A stretch of DNA of 64,000 nt from Certhia americana (Eukaryota > Chordata > Aves > Passeriformes > Certhiidae): the NCBI GenBank assembly GCA_018697195.1, contig JAGMWU010000029.1, positions 238,739 to 302,738 on the forward strand, given 5' to 3'. Within the stretch, counting starts at the first letter, position 1; every line of letters begins with the position of its first letter. Made by a program: the position numbers and the translations under genes. The notes beneath the pieces were generated by a model, which saw only the letters and a program-made list of their open reading frames with translations, made no database searches and was not told where the DNA came from. Positions 33,563 through 46,218 of the stretch are shown here, in pieces.

Positions 33563-35202
33563 GTTTCAACAGATGGTGATAGAATACAGAGTTTTGGTTA
33601 CATTTTGCTCTGCAACCCATGACAAGTGCCTAACAAATTCACCCCACTCCTGTGCTTTGATCTTTCCTTGTCCAGTTCTTCCTCTTGAGGACAGGATTTC
33701 ACACCACAGAGCATCAGTCCACCCCTGCAGCATTTTCCCTTGGGGAATAATATGCCTGTTGTCATGTTGGGTCATTTATTTAATGATCAGGGCAAGCCCC
33801 AAGTTGATGCTTTTCACCACGACTGATTGGAAACAGAGTCCCTGAAGTGGTGTGGGGAGACATTCAGAGACATGAAACAGTGAAACAGTGAATTACTGCT
33901 CTGTAATTATGGTCGTGGCCAGCTTTTCACACCACACACCACTGGCAAAATGTGCATTTTTTCATTCAGTACTATTTCCAGGATTTTTTTGGAGTCCACC
34001 TTTGCTATAATAACCCACTGTGGTGAGTTATTTCCACAGCTTGATTTCATCTCTTCTGTCTATGCCCCAATATCCATCGACCTTGTTGTCATTTGATTGA
34101 GTCCTTCTTTGCTGTATTAAACTTCTCTGTATTAAACTTTGCTGTATAAAAGTCCTTTTTTTCTTTTTCTGTAGCAACAGCCCAATCACTTAGTAAGTTT
34201 GTATTGCTTTTAATTCCCACTGAGAACATTAAATCCTGAAATCTCAGATTCCACCCCGCCTCCATCCCCAAGTAGCCCAGGGAACTCCAGTGTTTATGAG
34301 TTTAAGAAATTATTGTGGCTTGCAAAGACATTGCTGTTACTTTAAACAATCCTGCCCAACAGAGATTAGCTTTTAGCAGCATCATATTGAGGATAATCAG
34401 GATGATTACATGAATATCCAGTGTTTTCTACATGAATATTAAACAGAGTCAGCTTCAGGAAAGGCTCTTCCACTGTGGTTTTTTGGCAAACTGCTTTTTT
34501 TTTCTCAATTTCTGATGCCGTGAAATGAGGGAGAAAAAATGAAGTGAGCTGAGAAGTGTCTGAAGTCGGAAACGTATCCCTGTCCTTCAGTTTTGTGGCA
34601 AATAATTGGGCCCTGCAGGAATTGGCTGTGGTGCTGCACTCTTGGCCGAGCACTCAGTGCTGGCTGGGTTTTCCAGCTGCCTCCCAGCAGTGGATCTTGG
34701 CAGGAGCCCTGAGGAGTGACACCCCAGAGGAGGAGGAAAGGGGGACTCAGATCATCCAGAGTTCAGTGGAAATATCCCCATGGGGGAAAAAAATCCAAAT
34801 ACTTTCATAAATTCCCTTTAGAAGGGGGAATTCCCTGCCAGGATTTTATCCAGCACCAGGCACCTGTCACTTTTCAGCCTTTATAATTCATTTTTCTCTG
34901 TTTCCATGTGTATAATTATGTGGCCTTGTAAACACATGGGGGTCCTTGGGTTTGAGGTGTAATGGGTTCAAATTCAGCTGGAAACTTTACAGAGAAAACT
35001 TTCCCAAGTCCTCAGCAGTTTAAGAGCAGAGATCACTGTTATGTGGTGCTGCTGCACTGGGCTGGGTGCTCCATGTGGAAGTCAAAGGGCTCAACCAAAG
35101 AGACAGCTCACAGATTTTAGGAACATGCCTATTTTGGGCTAAACTTAGGTGTATTTTATTATTTGCATTCTCTTCCTTGAACTTAAACTCTGCTGAATCT
35201 TT
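33563..35202. other. Unique sequence, no gene seen
   Basis: No gene recognised. At 34115-34155 the string CTGTATTAAACTT is repeated with small changes. Confidence 0.5.
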
Positions 35203-35236
35203 AGGGCTGGAAAAGACCTCCAAGATCAAGTTGAAG
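35203..35236 (-). mobile_element. Very short CR1 LINE relic
   Basis: GGGCTGGAAAAGACCTCCAA followed by GATCAAGTTGAAG resembles the reverse complement of a CR1 3' end, only about 34 bp. A chance match cannot be excluded. Confidence 0.45.
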
Positions 35237-37194
35237 TTTTGGCTGAATCTCACTATTTTCCCCTGATTTGTCCAAGACATTTCAGTCTCCTCTGCACAGC
35301 TGATCCTGATAGAAGGACTTTCAATGGAACCAAACCTCAGGAGAATTTAGTTTTTTTTAATGCTCAAATTATGTTTAAAGATTGAAATGAGGCTCTAGAG
35401 GAGCATCTTTATGTTGTTAAAAGCAGAAAATCCTCTGTACTCGTTCATTTTCCTCAGTGAGCCTTAACCCAGATTGAGGCTTCACTGCTTAAACACAAAA
35501 TGCAGCATTCTGGTTTAATGCTGAGCATTATAATAAATGGGGGATGTTGTTCCACATTCCAGCACTTTTACAAACCTCTTGCCATGCAATTCTTCCATAT
35601 TTTCAAATAACAACACCCAATTAAGCACTTGAATCAGTGCTGCCCTCAGCAGAGATGTAATTAAGCAGGTGTTTAAATCCCTTGTTAAATTAGTCTCTTA
35701 TATTTTTCTTCCTAATCTCCCATTACTATTCCTGTGCAGGAAAATAATGGGAAAACAAATGAATCTTGAAGCTCTGGCTCCGGGCTTGTAGGGGTCAAAC
35801 TGTATCAGCCATGCAAAGAAGATCTATGGGATCTAATCAAATTTGGGGGAAAAAAAACAGCTTTAAAGATGAGCCGTTGGATAACAGCAGTGAAAGGCAA
35901 AACATTGCTTCCCTGGGAAGGGAAAAAAGTTAAGTGAAATAAAAATCCACTTCGAGAAGGGCATTATGTGGCACTTTTCCCAAGTAATGGCTCGACTACT
36001 GTAATTTTGAATGCTCACAAAATGCATCTGTGGCCCAGCCATAAAGAGAATAGGGAAACAAAGAGGTTGCTAATTCAATTACAGATGTTAGAGATCAAGC
36101 TCTCTGCTATTCATCCAAATGAAAATTTACACTAAATAACATTCTCATGAATTGGCTCAGCAGCTTAATGGACTAAAACTCTCCCCACTAACAGATTGCC
36201 CAGGCTCGGAGAGGTCTTGAAAATTTTCCCTCTAGTGGATACCTTTAACCAAGCCTCCTCTTATGGAGTAAATGTAATAAAGTCACATCATCACTTTCAC
36301 TGTTCTCTTAGATGAGAGATGCACCCAAGAGTTTCTGTGGAAAGTTTGCTTCTGTCGTGGTAATTGCCAGAGGGTCTTACAGGGGTCCCAAATTCTGCCC
36401 ACTTTCTGGAGATGTCTTATACCAAATCTGCAGATTGGAATCCAAAATATATTTTTTATATTTTTGCATTATATATAAATGAATAACATACGTATATTAT
36501 ATTTTATATAAATATAAATAACAGTATAAATAATTTTTAAAAAGAGACAAAGCATCTCATGAAAATGACCCTCGAAAAATGTTGTATGAGATGATGCTGG
36601 AGCAGCTCTGCTGCTGCTGCTGCTGCTGGGAAAAAGTAAGAAAAGTTGAGCCAAGAAGGCATTTTCAGGTGTTTCAAAGATTCCTGTTCTCTTGTGCTGG
36701 TTAAACTTTGTTCAGATGGATTTGGAAGAGAAAAGTGAATGGTTTGGTAGCAAAGGGGCTCAGATTTCAAATTGGTATAATAATTATCTCCTGTATGAGA
36801 CTGGTTCACTCAAAAAATGAGACTTGTCCATTGTTCGAGCATTTACCCTGATTTTTACACAACTTTCAGGGTAATTTGGATGGGATCAGTTTCTCCATGG
36901 GTTTCTCTGTCCCTGTGATATCCAGTGCTTGTGGTCACCTAAAGATCTGTCAAAAACCTGCTTTTGGACTTTCATGGCCCCAGAGAGTGACCAGAGGAGC
37001 TCTTTGGAGGCAGCTGGGCCTCTTCAGCCATGAGAAGAGAAAGATAAAGGTGCCTTTATCATCCTGATCCCTCATGTGAGGGAGTTGGAATTGTGGATCC
37101 AGGCTCTGCTGAGTCATTCCCAGCCACAGGGCAAGAGGGTGACGATTGAAATACAGGAAATTACATTTAACATAATTAAAAGTTCTCTGCTCTG
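35237..37194. other. Unique AT-rich sequence, possible conserved blocks
   Basis: No gene recognised in 2 kb. The interval at 35470-36300 lacks recognisable repeats and has several balanced AT-rich motif clusters (GAGCATTATAATAAATGG, ACTAAATAACATTCTCATGA). A 7-unit CTG repeat lies at 36608. Confidence 0.45.
36608..36628. repeat. (CTG)7 trinucleotide repeat
   Basis: Seven perfect CTG units. Minus-strand frames through it predict short serine or alanine runs that are unlikely to be real protein. Confidence 0.95.
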
Positions 37195-37345
37195 ACAGAG
37201 GCTGAACCCTGGAATAAATTTCCCACAGAAACTCTCCATCCATGAGGATATTCAACATTTCCTGGACGTGGGCATGGGCAGCCTGTCCCAGTTGGGCATT
37301 GGATGGAGGATTTCCAGAGGAGGATTTGAATTCCACTTCCAACCC
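37195..37345 (+). mobile_element. Divergent CR1 LINE 3' region
   Basis: CTGACAGAGGCTGAACCCTG, ACTCTCCATCCATGAGGATA, TTCAACATTTCCTGGACGTG, GGGCAGCCTGTCCCAGTTGG and the tail GAATTCCACTTCCAACCCAC follow the order of an older CR1 subfamily 3' region ('...ttggaggtattcaagac...ctggacgtgg...ccttccaacc'). About 150 bp, much diverged. Confidence 0.7.
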
Positions 37346-40045
37346 ACGGCTGGTTGTGCCTCTGAGATTTAAGAACCAAATCCATTGGGAAAGGCAATAA
37401 ATGTCCCAAACTTTGAAATGGCTTGGAAAAGTGAAAGTCAAGCTCCCAAATCAGTTACAATTCTGAAGTGGGAGTGATGTAAAACCCAGGAAAAAAAACT
37501 GTGATTTTGTTCCATTCACCCTTCAAAAAGTTTGCACATCAATGTGTGGTTCTGGTGCCTGATATGAACCACCTCAAACCTCTTTTTATATGTTTTTAAA
37601 TTCCCCAAATTCTTTCATTTGTACAGCTATGACTTAACACTCAAAATAGCCTCAGTTCTTTGGGCAAATTTTGAATCCTAAATGAAGCAGCAAATAACAC
37701 GTTTCTGCTTAATCCCATGATTATTAAATATAGAGTGTGAAAACGCTATTGATGAAGAGTTCCTTGCCTAAAAGGTCACTTTCCTAAAAATAAAAAGGAG
37801 CGCAGGCACGTTTTCTGTGCTGGGGCTCATTTCCTCTGCCTACCAGGGACAAAAACCTGCATTTAAAGGTCATCGGTTCTTTTGTATGCTAATAAACAAT
37901 TAGTGTGGCTGGGGGGAGAACGGCATCACAGCTCCTTCAGAATGGATTCCTGAGCAAATTTACCATTTCTGACAAGTCCGGGATGCCGGGATGAACATCT
38001 CCTGGATGACTTCTCATTGTGCAAAAATGCTACTGTTTAATCAGCTATGGCTAACAATTATTTTTCTCATTGACAAGCACCTCCTGGCACTCCAGTCCCC
38101 CACCTCTTCCCCGAGATGATTATTTTTATTATTGTAACGTTTTGCAGCCAATAAGGAAAACTTATTTAGAAAAAGGAAATAACTGCTTTTCTCCTTGCAG
38201 GCAGTACTGATGTTGTATGCAGATGAGATTTATGTGCCGGGAATCCCAATGGGGAATTCTTCAGACACTGGATCCTGGCACTGGTGGGAGAATTTCATGC
38301 ATTGCTGTGACAATGCTGTGCCCCCCTCACCGTGCTCTGCTCCACACAAACCCTGAACATCTTCCCCGCAGGAGGCAGTGAAATTGCTGCGATCGTGGCC
38401 GGGGGTCCCTCATTTGCCAAAAACCAGAAAGTACAGGTTCAATAACCCACAAAAGTCTCGCTCTCCCCATTCCCAAACTGCCCTGGATCATCTGCAGCCC
38501 AGCAATCCATTTATTTATTCCTTCCTAATCACTGGAAAACACAGTTGTGACTTCTCAGAATGACTTTCACCTGCCCAGGTTATTTACTTGACTTTCCTAT
38601 TAGTTCTGCCTGGCTTTTTTTTTTTTTTGAATGCCAAGGGATATCCTCTTGCTAAGTTTCCAGAATAGAGAAATATTGAGTCAGGATTTTTTATTTTTAT
38701 ATTTTTTTTTAATGGCAGAAAAGTTGCAGGTGAGGAGGGTGGCAGAGAAAGGAGTCTGTGGAAAGCATAGAGGCTCCAAGGATATTCCTTCCCTGTTTAT
38801 AGTCAGGTTCCTTGGCAGGGTAGTGCTGGGTCAGGGGAGAGGTTGGGCAACCAGGTAGATCAGTAATCAGGAAATCAGTAATCAATACATCGATAATCAG
38901 GAAATCACCTTTTTCCCTATGTCCTCCTCCCTGCCCTGTCCTCAGGCTTGCTCCATCCTGCTGCAGATTTTCAGCCTGGAAATCAGAAGTTTTACCCAGC
39001 CCCGTGTTTTTCTCCCAGCTTTAGGAATCCTCCAGGGCTGAAAAATGTGCAGGGAGGATTTGTCCTGGGTGGGAGCTGAGCCTTGGAGGTTGTAATTCCC
39101 AGCAGCAGTGCCCGGAGAGAGTGGGACGACTCCTTCTGCCCTGGGGGCACCTCAGACCCAGCAGGAAAAGACACTGGGGCAAGGAATGGGGCAGAAAAGT
39201 TGCACCAGTTCAGGTGAACGTGAACACGCATTTTCCAGGGAGAGAAATTCCCCTTGGAGTCAAGGAGATGACTTCTATCAGTCCAGCATTTACTGAACTG
39301 CAAACACAGCTCAAGGCAAACATTGGCAGTAATTATCATTATCTCTTGGATGGTTTCCTATCTCCTCCTTGACGCAGCCCCTTCTGTCAACAAAAATATT
39401 TGGGTATTTCAGAGCAGCACCTCATGTTTGGGGGAGACGCTGGAGCAGCTCCAAAGCAGCATCTCAAAGGGGTTTTGCTGCTTCTGCTACACTGAATATT
39501 CAGTTTACATTTGTGTGTAGATGGTGAATATTCAGTTTACATTTGTGTGTGGATGTTGCAGGAGTCCAGCTCCTCTTGCTTTTGTTTGTTTGTTTTTAAT
39601 TAACTTCTTTGTTGTTTCCAGCACCCAGAGCAATCAATTGATGGCAGTTTGAGGCCATTGGTGAGCAGATACAGCTCCACAAAAACAAGAAACAAGGGAG
39701 CAATGTCTATTCTTTGGGCAAGGAATGTAAACTGCCTGCCAGAGGTGAGAGTCCCCCTTTGTACACAGGGTGGGATAAAAACCACCAAAAGGGAGAAATC
39801 ATTGGGGAAAGGGTGGGAGAGTCCCTCAATAAACAGCTTTTTCTGCATTAATTAACTTGGTCAATGTTATATGGAAGGAATACAGAGGAACTGTTCTCAG
39901 TGCCAAAAGAACTCTCAAAAAATCCTCATAATGAAGTTTGGATTTAGATTTTATTTATAAATGGGTGTTAAAGAAGTAATGCCAAGGGAACTGGGTTTGG
40001 TTTTTGGGATTGATGAAAGTTGGCACATGAAGATTTAGTTCGGAT
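37346..40045. other. Unique sequence, possible regulatory block at 37860-38190
   Basis: No gene recognised. 37860-38190 has the features of a conserved non-coding element: TTGTATGCTAATAAACAATT joins a POU-type ATGCTAAT with a forkhead-type TAAACA, and TTTTGCAGCCAATAAGGAAA follows. Short duplications lie at 38862-38910 and 39494-39557, and a T run at 38617-38628. Confidence 0.45.
39494..39557. repeat. Two-copy 32-bp tandem duplication
   Basis: GAATATTCAGTTTACATTTG begins at 39494 and again at 39526, each followed by TGTGT(A/G)GATG. Two changes separate the copies, so the duplication is fairly recent. Confidence 0.95.
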
Positions 40046-40246
40046 ATTGGGGGAAGATTCTTCCCTATGAGGGTAAGGAGGGGCTGGGATGGAATTCTCA
40101 GAGGAGCTGTGGCTATCCCTGGATCCCTGGAAGTGTCCAAGGCCAGGATGGATCACCTGGAATAGTGGAAAGTGTCCCTGCCCATGGCAGGGGGTGGCAT
40201 TGGATGGGATTTAAGGTTCTTCCAACTCAAACCATTCCAGGATTAT
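40046..40246 (+). mobile_element. CR1 LINE 3' tail
   Basis: GGGGGAAGATTCTTCCCTAT, GGAGCTGTGGCTATCCCTGG, GGAAGTGTCCAAGGCCAGGA, GTGTCCCTGCCCATGGCAGG and a terminal CAAACCATTCCAGGATTATC on the + strand, about 200 bp. Confidence 0.9.
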
Positions 40247-42837
40247 CTGAAATCCACCAAAAAATGTGTCTGGTCCAGGACATCTGAGCTCAGCTCTGCC
40301 TAACCTAGATTTGAACTGGGGCTGGTGTGGAAATCTAACTGACCGACTTCCCTGTTTTCCTGGAATTCTAATGGAGAGGCAGCTGCTTCTGGTGCTCCCT
40401 CCCAAACCTCTTGGAATGGAGTTTTATCTGGGTACAATTCAGCGGAAAAGCAAATGCTGTGGAAAATTTACATTACACCCCAGAGTTTCATTGAGCACAG
40501 AGCATTTTTCAATTCCGGAGAGAGCTGCAAAGCTTAAACCAGGCAAAGAATTCATTATTTTAATGATAATAATTTACACTTGCATGGGAGCTTTCATCCA
40601 AGAAAATACCACCTTAGAATTTTCCCTTCACAGTCTCTCCACGATGGGATAATTTCACCTTGATAAGTGTGTGCATTATGTTTGCCTTTGCTTCTTCTGA
40701 AGGAAAAAAAAATGAAGATTATTATAGTTTGTACAGTTGAGTGTTTATTATAGAAATATTTTGCATTTATATTGTAGTTTTCTTAAAATCTGAATGTGGT
40801 TTTGATACCCTACTTTAAAGCTATCAATCCCCTCTTAGGGAAGATTATCCCAGTGCTGTGCCCTTGGGGAAACTGAGAGAAAAACCTCCTGGGGCTGCTC
40901 TGGGTCCTTTATTTGTTTCCTTTTTGAAGAAAGCAGTGACTGATTTGCATCTCTGGGAATGGGGGCCCATTACTGACATCAAATCTGGTGGTCTAGCTCA
41001 GCTGGGACCTTAAAAATCAAATATTTTCTCTTAAAAAGTATTTCTCCATCTGCAAGCCTCAGAGTGAGGATATTTTCCATGGTTTCAGTCCAGCTTTTAA
41101 TATCTATGTCTATGGAAAGTACAGCAGATCTTCCTTTTCTTTCTGTAATGACAAATTGAGCCAATTTGGCCTCTTTTGATGAATAATAAATTCCCCAGAC
41201 CAAAGCTGATTTCTTTCAGCCTTTGTCTTTTTGGAGACTCTGCATAAATATACAGAAGTTTATTTCTATTTCTTTTTTTCTTTTGCAATTCTCTTCGCAC
41301 TATTTACTCATTTGAAAAAAATAAAACTTTTTTTTTTTTTTTTTCTTTTTCTTTTCTTCCCCCCAAAACTGTTGGGAACTTTTAATTTAAACATGTGGGA
41401 GCAGCAGAAGGCAACCCAAAAACATGGAGGCAAAAAAACATTTCATGGCAAGGGGTTTATAATTCCTAAATGAGCCAAACAGGGATTAAAAAGCATTTTC
41501 CAGAGGAAATATCCCAATTACAGGACAGATTGCAGGTTTATCCCCTTTTGATGGATTCATGCAGTGTTGGAGTGAATTTATAAATAAGTTTAGGTTTGAT
41601 TGTGTCATAAAGATTTCATAGATTATTTGAAGATTTTCTTCTTTCTTAACTGGTGGGAGTGACAAAATTTGATCAGGCTTGAACTTTAATATAATAGTAA
41701 TGTAATGTAGTAATTAAAATAGCAATGAAGTAGTAATTAAAATATAATAGTAATATATTAGTATTAGTAACAATAATAGCAGTATAATAGTAAAATAATG
41801 TGTGATAGTATAATATATAAATTATGATAATAATAATAATAATAATGAAATAATAAAACTAATGTAATTTAATTAATGGACAGATAAAATCTTATTCTGC
41901 CTTTGTCCATCACTGTCACAGCTGTTCCACTGCTTTAAGAAAATCCCAATGCTTTGGCTTAAAACTTGGCAAAGCCTCTGATAAACTCAGAGAAGCCTTT
42001 AGTGTCAGCACTGAGGACAAAACCATCAGGGCAATTAATTATTTCAGTCATAGTCTACATGGCAAAGAAAGAATTAATATGTTTTCATTCTTTATTTTCA
42101 TGAGTAAATTGGAAAAAAAGGTAATTTTGGGCTACCCTTAGGAACTCCTGCAGGATTTCATGGCTTGAATTCGTGGGCTTGATGTTGTTCTAACTGGAAA
42201 AACAGGGAGTGGTTTTTGTTCATATTTTCCTCAAAGCATCTCAGGCACAGGAATGATTAAAGGCAGCAATTATTAATTAAATGAGGTGGTTCCATCCAGC
42301 AGGATGCAGCCACTGATCCAGGGACTCTGCCTCCAGAAAAGACCCTTTGGATTTCCTAACTGATCTGTGGACACTGCTTTAAGTAAAACTCCTTATTCCT
42401 TGCCAGGCAAGTTTATGTCTCCCCATCCCCACTCCTTTCCTGGCTTTTCTTTTTCCACCAGTGCCTTATTAATGAACTGTGAAAGCTGACATTTCCAATA
42501 AGGAACAATTAAATCTGGGACTAAATGAAATGAAGTAATTCATTTACAAAATAATAGCTAACAAGCGCGAGGAGGGGGAAAAATGATTGCAAGTCAGGGA
42601 AAAAAAAAAGGAAAAAGAGTAAATTAAGTCTGACTCCATTAATGTTCTTTAAATACTTCTCCTGCTCCGAAAATTAAATGGGAAGCATCTTATTAACTGC
42701 CTTCCAGAAGGGAGGAGGAGGATATTCAGCATGACAAGTGTTAAAGGCAGAAATCCTTCTGAGGTGTTGTGTAGGGAAGGGATTTAAATTCTTAATTTTC
42801 ACCCTCCCTTCCTTGCAGAGGTGCTGGAGCAAAAAAT
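40247..42837. other. Unique AT-rich sequence, no gene seen
   Basis: No gene recognised in 2.6 kb. It holds an AT-rich repeat-like block (41686-41875), a T run (41329-41345) and, at 42460-42740, a repeat-free block with CCAATAAGGAACAATTAAAT and ATAATAGCTAACAAGCGCGA that looks like possible regulatory DNA. Confidence 0.5.
41686..41875. repeat. AT-rich degenerate (TAATA)n-type block
   Basis: About 190 bp of TAATATAATAG, TAATAATAATAAT and similar strings without a regular unit. It is low complexity. Confidence 0.85.
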
Positions 42838-42970
42838 TGTGGAATTATGGTATGGTTTGGATTGAGAGGGACCTTAAATCCCATTCAGATGGGCAGAGAT
42901 ACCTTCCACTATCCCAGGTTGCTCCAATCTGGCCTTAGACACTTCCAGGGATGGGGAATTCCCTGGGCAG
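42838..42970 (-). mobile_element. CR1 LINE 3' tail
   Basis: TGTGGAATTATGGTATGGTT, TGGATTGAGAGGGACCTTAA, ATACCTTCCACTATCCCAGG and TTGCTCCAATCTGGCCTTAG form the reverse complement of a CR1 tail, about 130 bp. Confidence 0.87.
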
Positions 42971-45900
42971 GAACAGAGACCTGATAAATGTATTTCACCT
43001 AAAAATGCTGAGATCAGCACTGAGGGTCCTTCGAGCCCTAAAAATATTTCCATGGAGCACCACGGCTCTTGGATCTAGGGAACAGGAATGGGCTTTCAGA
43101 GGTGGGATGTGGGATCTGAATGGAATTACCCAAATTACAGTGAATTCCCAGCCCCAGGGGAAGAATCCCTCCCCCGTCCTGCTCGGGTTCAGTGTGGGCA
43201 GAGGAGGGACAGAAGGAAGAATTCCCCTGAGGGAATGGATTCAGGGGATCCTGTGGAGAATCCTTCAGACAATCCACATTCTCCTTTTGTTCTGTCACAC
43301 TGCAAGGACAGAATTCTCTTCAAACTTCAGTGGGTCAAGGCTGAAGTGCCTTTGCCTCAGTTTCTCTGCTCTGGGGCTTTCCACAGGTGCAGAATTTCCT
43401 CCCATCCCTTAGACCCTGCAGCCCCAGCACTGCATTTCTGAGAGCTGCTAAATCCACAGCCAATTCCAGATTATTCCCTGGCAAATCCAGATGCTCATCC
43501 TCTGCTGGGTTTTCCAGGCTGACCCCTCTAAACCCAAACCCAAACAAGGAGTGCAAGCATTGCAGGAACAAATGGGAAAGAACACAGCATTGCTGGAATT
43601 TCAGGGAATTCTGATTTGCTGTGGACGGTGCCAGCTCCAGGTTTGCCTTGCTACTTTAATGCACTTTGATTTAAAATCTCTGAAGGCTCAAGTTAATATT
43701 TTGCAATCAATTATTTTTAGGGGATTTGTAAAATTCACCATTCTTCCCTAAGAATTTGAGTTCTCCTCGAATTAATCTAAAAATCTCCATCCTTTCCTCA
43801 AACATTCCCCACAGCCCTGTGTGTTTTCTTCTCCTCAGACTGAGGAATATTTGAAAAGGAGAATTAGAAAAAGATTTAGATCCAGGTTAAAAAAAAAAAA
43901 AAAAAAACACAACATTGATTTCCTCAGTTATACTTAAGGCCCTTTCCTTTTGTAAAATAAATAACCTGAATAAACACGTCAGGGAAGATTAAAACCTCAT
44001 TAAAAAGTGTAAACAGAGTACAAAGAAGATAAAAAAAAAAGAAGCTTGGCTGAATTGAATAATGGCAATAATAAAATCACTACCCAATACTGCCAGTTAA
44101 AGTCCTGCTAAGGGGGAAGACGGGAAGCAGAGCTGCTGTTATCTCACACTCAGGATGGAGATTTCGTCTCAATAATTAGATAACATTTTAATGAATAAAT
44201 TAATTCCATTATCCAGGAAATGGGGATCATTGATAAAGCTGATTCCAAGCCAGTTCCCAAATCTAATCAGGGATATTCTGCTCAGGATGCTCAGGGAAGG
44301 ACGGGTGAGAGCTGCAATATTTCTCCCTGCCCACCTAAAGGAGGCACAAATGCTGAGGCCACCACTCCATCCCTGACTGCATAAGAGCTGTAAAATCACA
44401 ATATTAATGCAAATTATGGCTTTCAGGCTGGCAGTTACCCATTTTTATTTTACTGAGGTGAGCAGGATTGTTGCATATATCAAATGCTAAAGAAAACAAC
44501 TTTATCTTCTTTTAGGTGACGTCCATTGAAAGACAAATTCACAGAAAAGGTGACATATTGCCTGGTGCAGAGAAGAACTTGAGCAGCCTTTAAGACCAGG
44601 ATGAAGTTGTGTTAATGCAGTGCCAGTGCTCAAAATTTTTAATTTAAAGGATAAGGATAGGGAAAAGAAGTAGAGGGAAGAATTTAGTGAAGGAAAGGGC
44701 AAAATGAGTGCACAGAAGGAATGTTTCCACAGGAATTGACAGGCGCAAGAGAAGGAATTATATTTTTGAATTGAAGGTAAAATGTAATGCAGGAGGAGGA
44801 TGGGAATGTGACTGGGCACCGGCACCTTGTGATTATTACCTCTGCTTCTCCCTGGAAGAGGACAGCCATGGGAAATGCTGTAATTGTCTGCCTGGCCTTT
44901 CAGTCAGGATCAAGCAGTGGCATTTTAATAACAAGACCTTTATCCAGGCTCTGGAGATACCCAAGGCATCAATGGATGTGCTGGAGAGCTCCCAGCAGGG
45001 CTCTGGGGTGGGTGCTGCCTCGAGTGTCACCAAACTGGGTGCTGCTCCTTACCCTGGGTGGCTGCCCAGCTCCAGGGGCTGTTGTGTGATGGGCACAACC
45101 TCTGGGTGCCACAGTGGCACTTCTAACAATAAATAACAGCATTTTCACATCCCCTGACATGTGGAGAAACCTTTCCGTGTTCTTTTTTAATACCGGGGTG
45201 TCACCCTGGTCCTCTCCAGAATGCTGGTCTGAGAGTTGCTGTCTCTCCTGAGACAGCCTGTGCTGTGTCCAGGGTTTTCCCTTCACCAGTTCCTAATAAA
45301 ACCCTAGAAACCAAACCCAGGCATGGCAGTGGAATAATAAGCTGCCTGTAGATGAGCCTGAGTGAGTGCAGCTCTTCCCCTGGCAGCTCTTGAGCACCTT
45401 AATCACCATCAGTGCCTTTCCTCATGGAATTCCCTCAATTCCCAGTGTGAGCCTGCAGCTGTAATGCTGAATATAGCACATTGCTACAGCCAACGTTGGC
45501 ATTTATTTCATATTTCTGGGTGAAGAAGGTGGTTTTCACTGATTCTCAGTCCTTGAGGGAGCACCTGGAGCCTGGCTGTGTAAAACACTTCACACAGGTG
45601 GGAGCTGCGTTTCATCCAGATCCAGGGAAGTTTCCTGCCTGGGAGAGAAAATCTGTGAGGAAAAATCAAACCCCTACTCAATCATCTTTCCCAAACCCTT
45701 TACATTCAGTTCCCATGATCCGCCTGAGAAAGAGTCCACTCCAAAGTGCAATTATTGTCCATAACATGATACAGAGCTCTTCATGTAGAGATTTTATTCT
45801 CATTCCAGAACTCAGTGTGCTTTGTGCTCCTTCAGATGCATTTGGCATGAGAGGACATCTGAACCCTCCTTCCCAGACTGGGAGAGGTGCATTTCCCTGA

Positions 45901-46218
45901 TCACAGTCAGGCACAGACAGTTCCCTGCCCTGGGGGGAAGGTTCCCTGAATAAATAAACCCCATTTATTCCTTTCCCTGGTTCAGCACACGGTGGAAATG
46001 CTGTTGTTATACAGTGCCCTGCAGCCATGAGAAACTCTCCAGAGAGGGCTGGGGAGAGAAAGGCACCTGTAATGATTTGTTTTTCATAATGACAGCAATA
46101 ACTTCACCTTCATCTGCTTAAGAGCAGTCATTTCCTGCCAGGAAATCACTGTGTTTATTTCAGGAGGTTATGGAGATTGCAGTGATTCAAATATGAGTAG
46201 AGAGATGTGTTGCATTTG
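42971..46218. other. Unique sequence, no gene seen
   Basis: No gene recognised in 3.2 kb. There is an A run at 43890-43908. Frames of 86-153 codons at 42951-43751 and 44708-45136 lie on both strands, overlap, and show no motif or family resemblance, so I do not call them. Confidence 0.5.
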
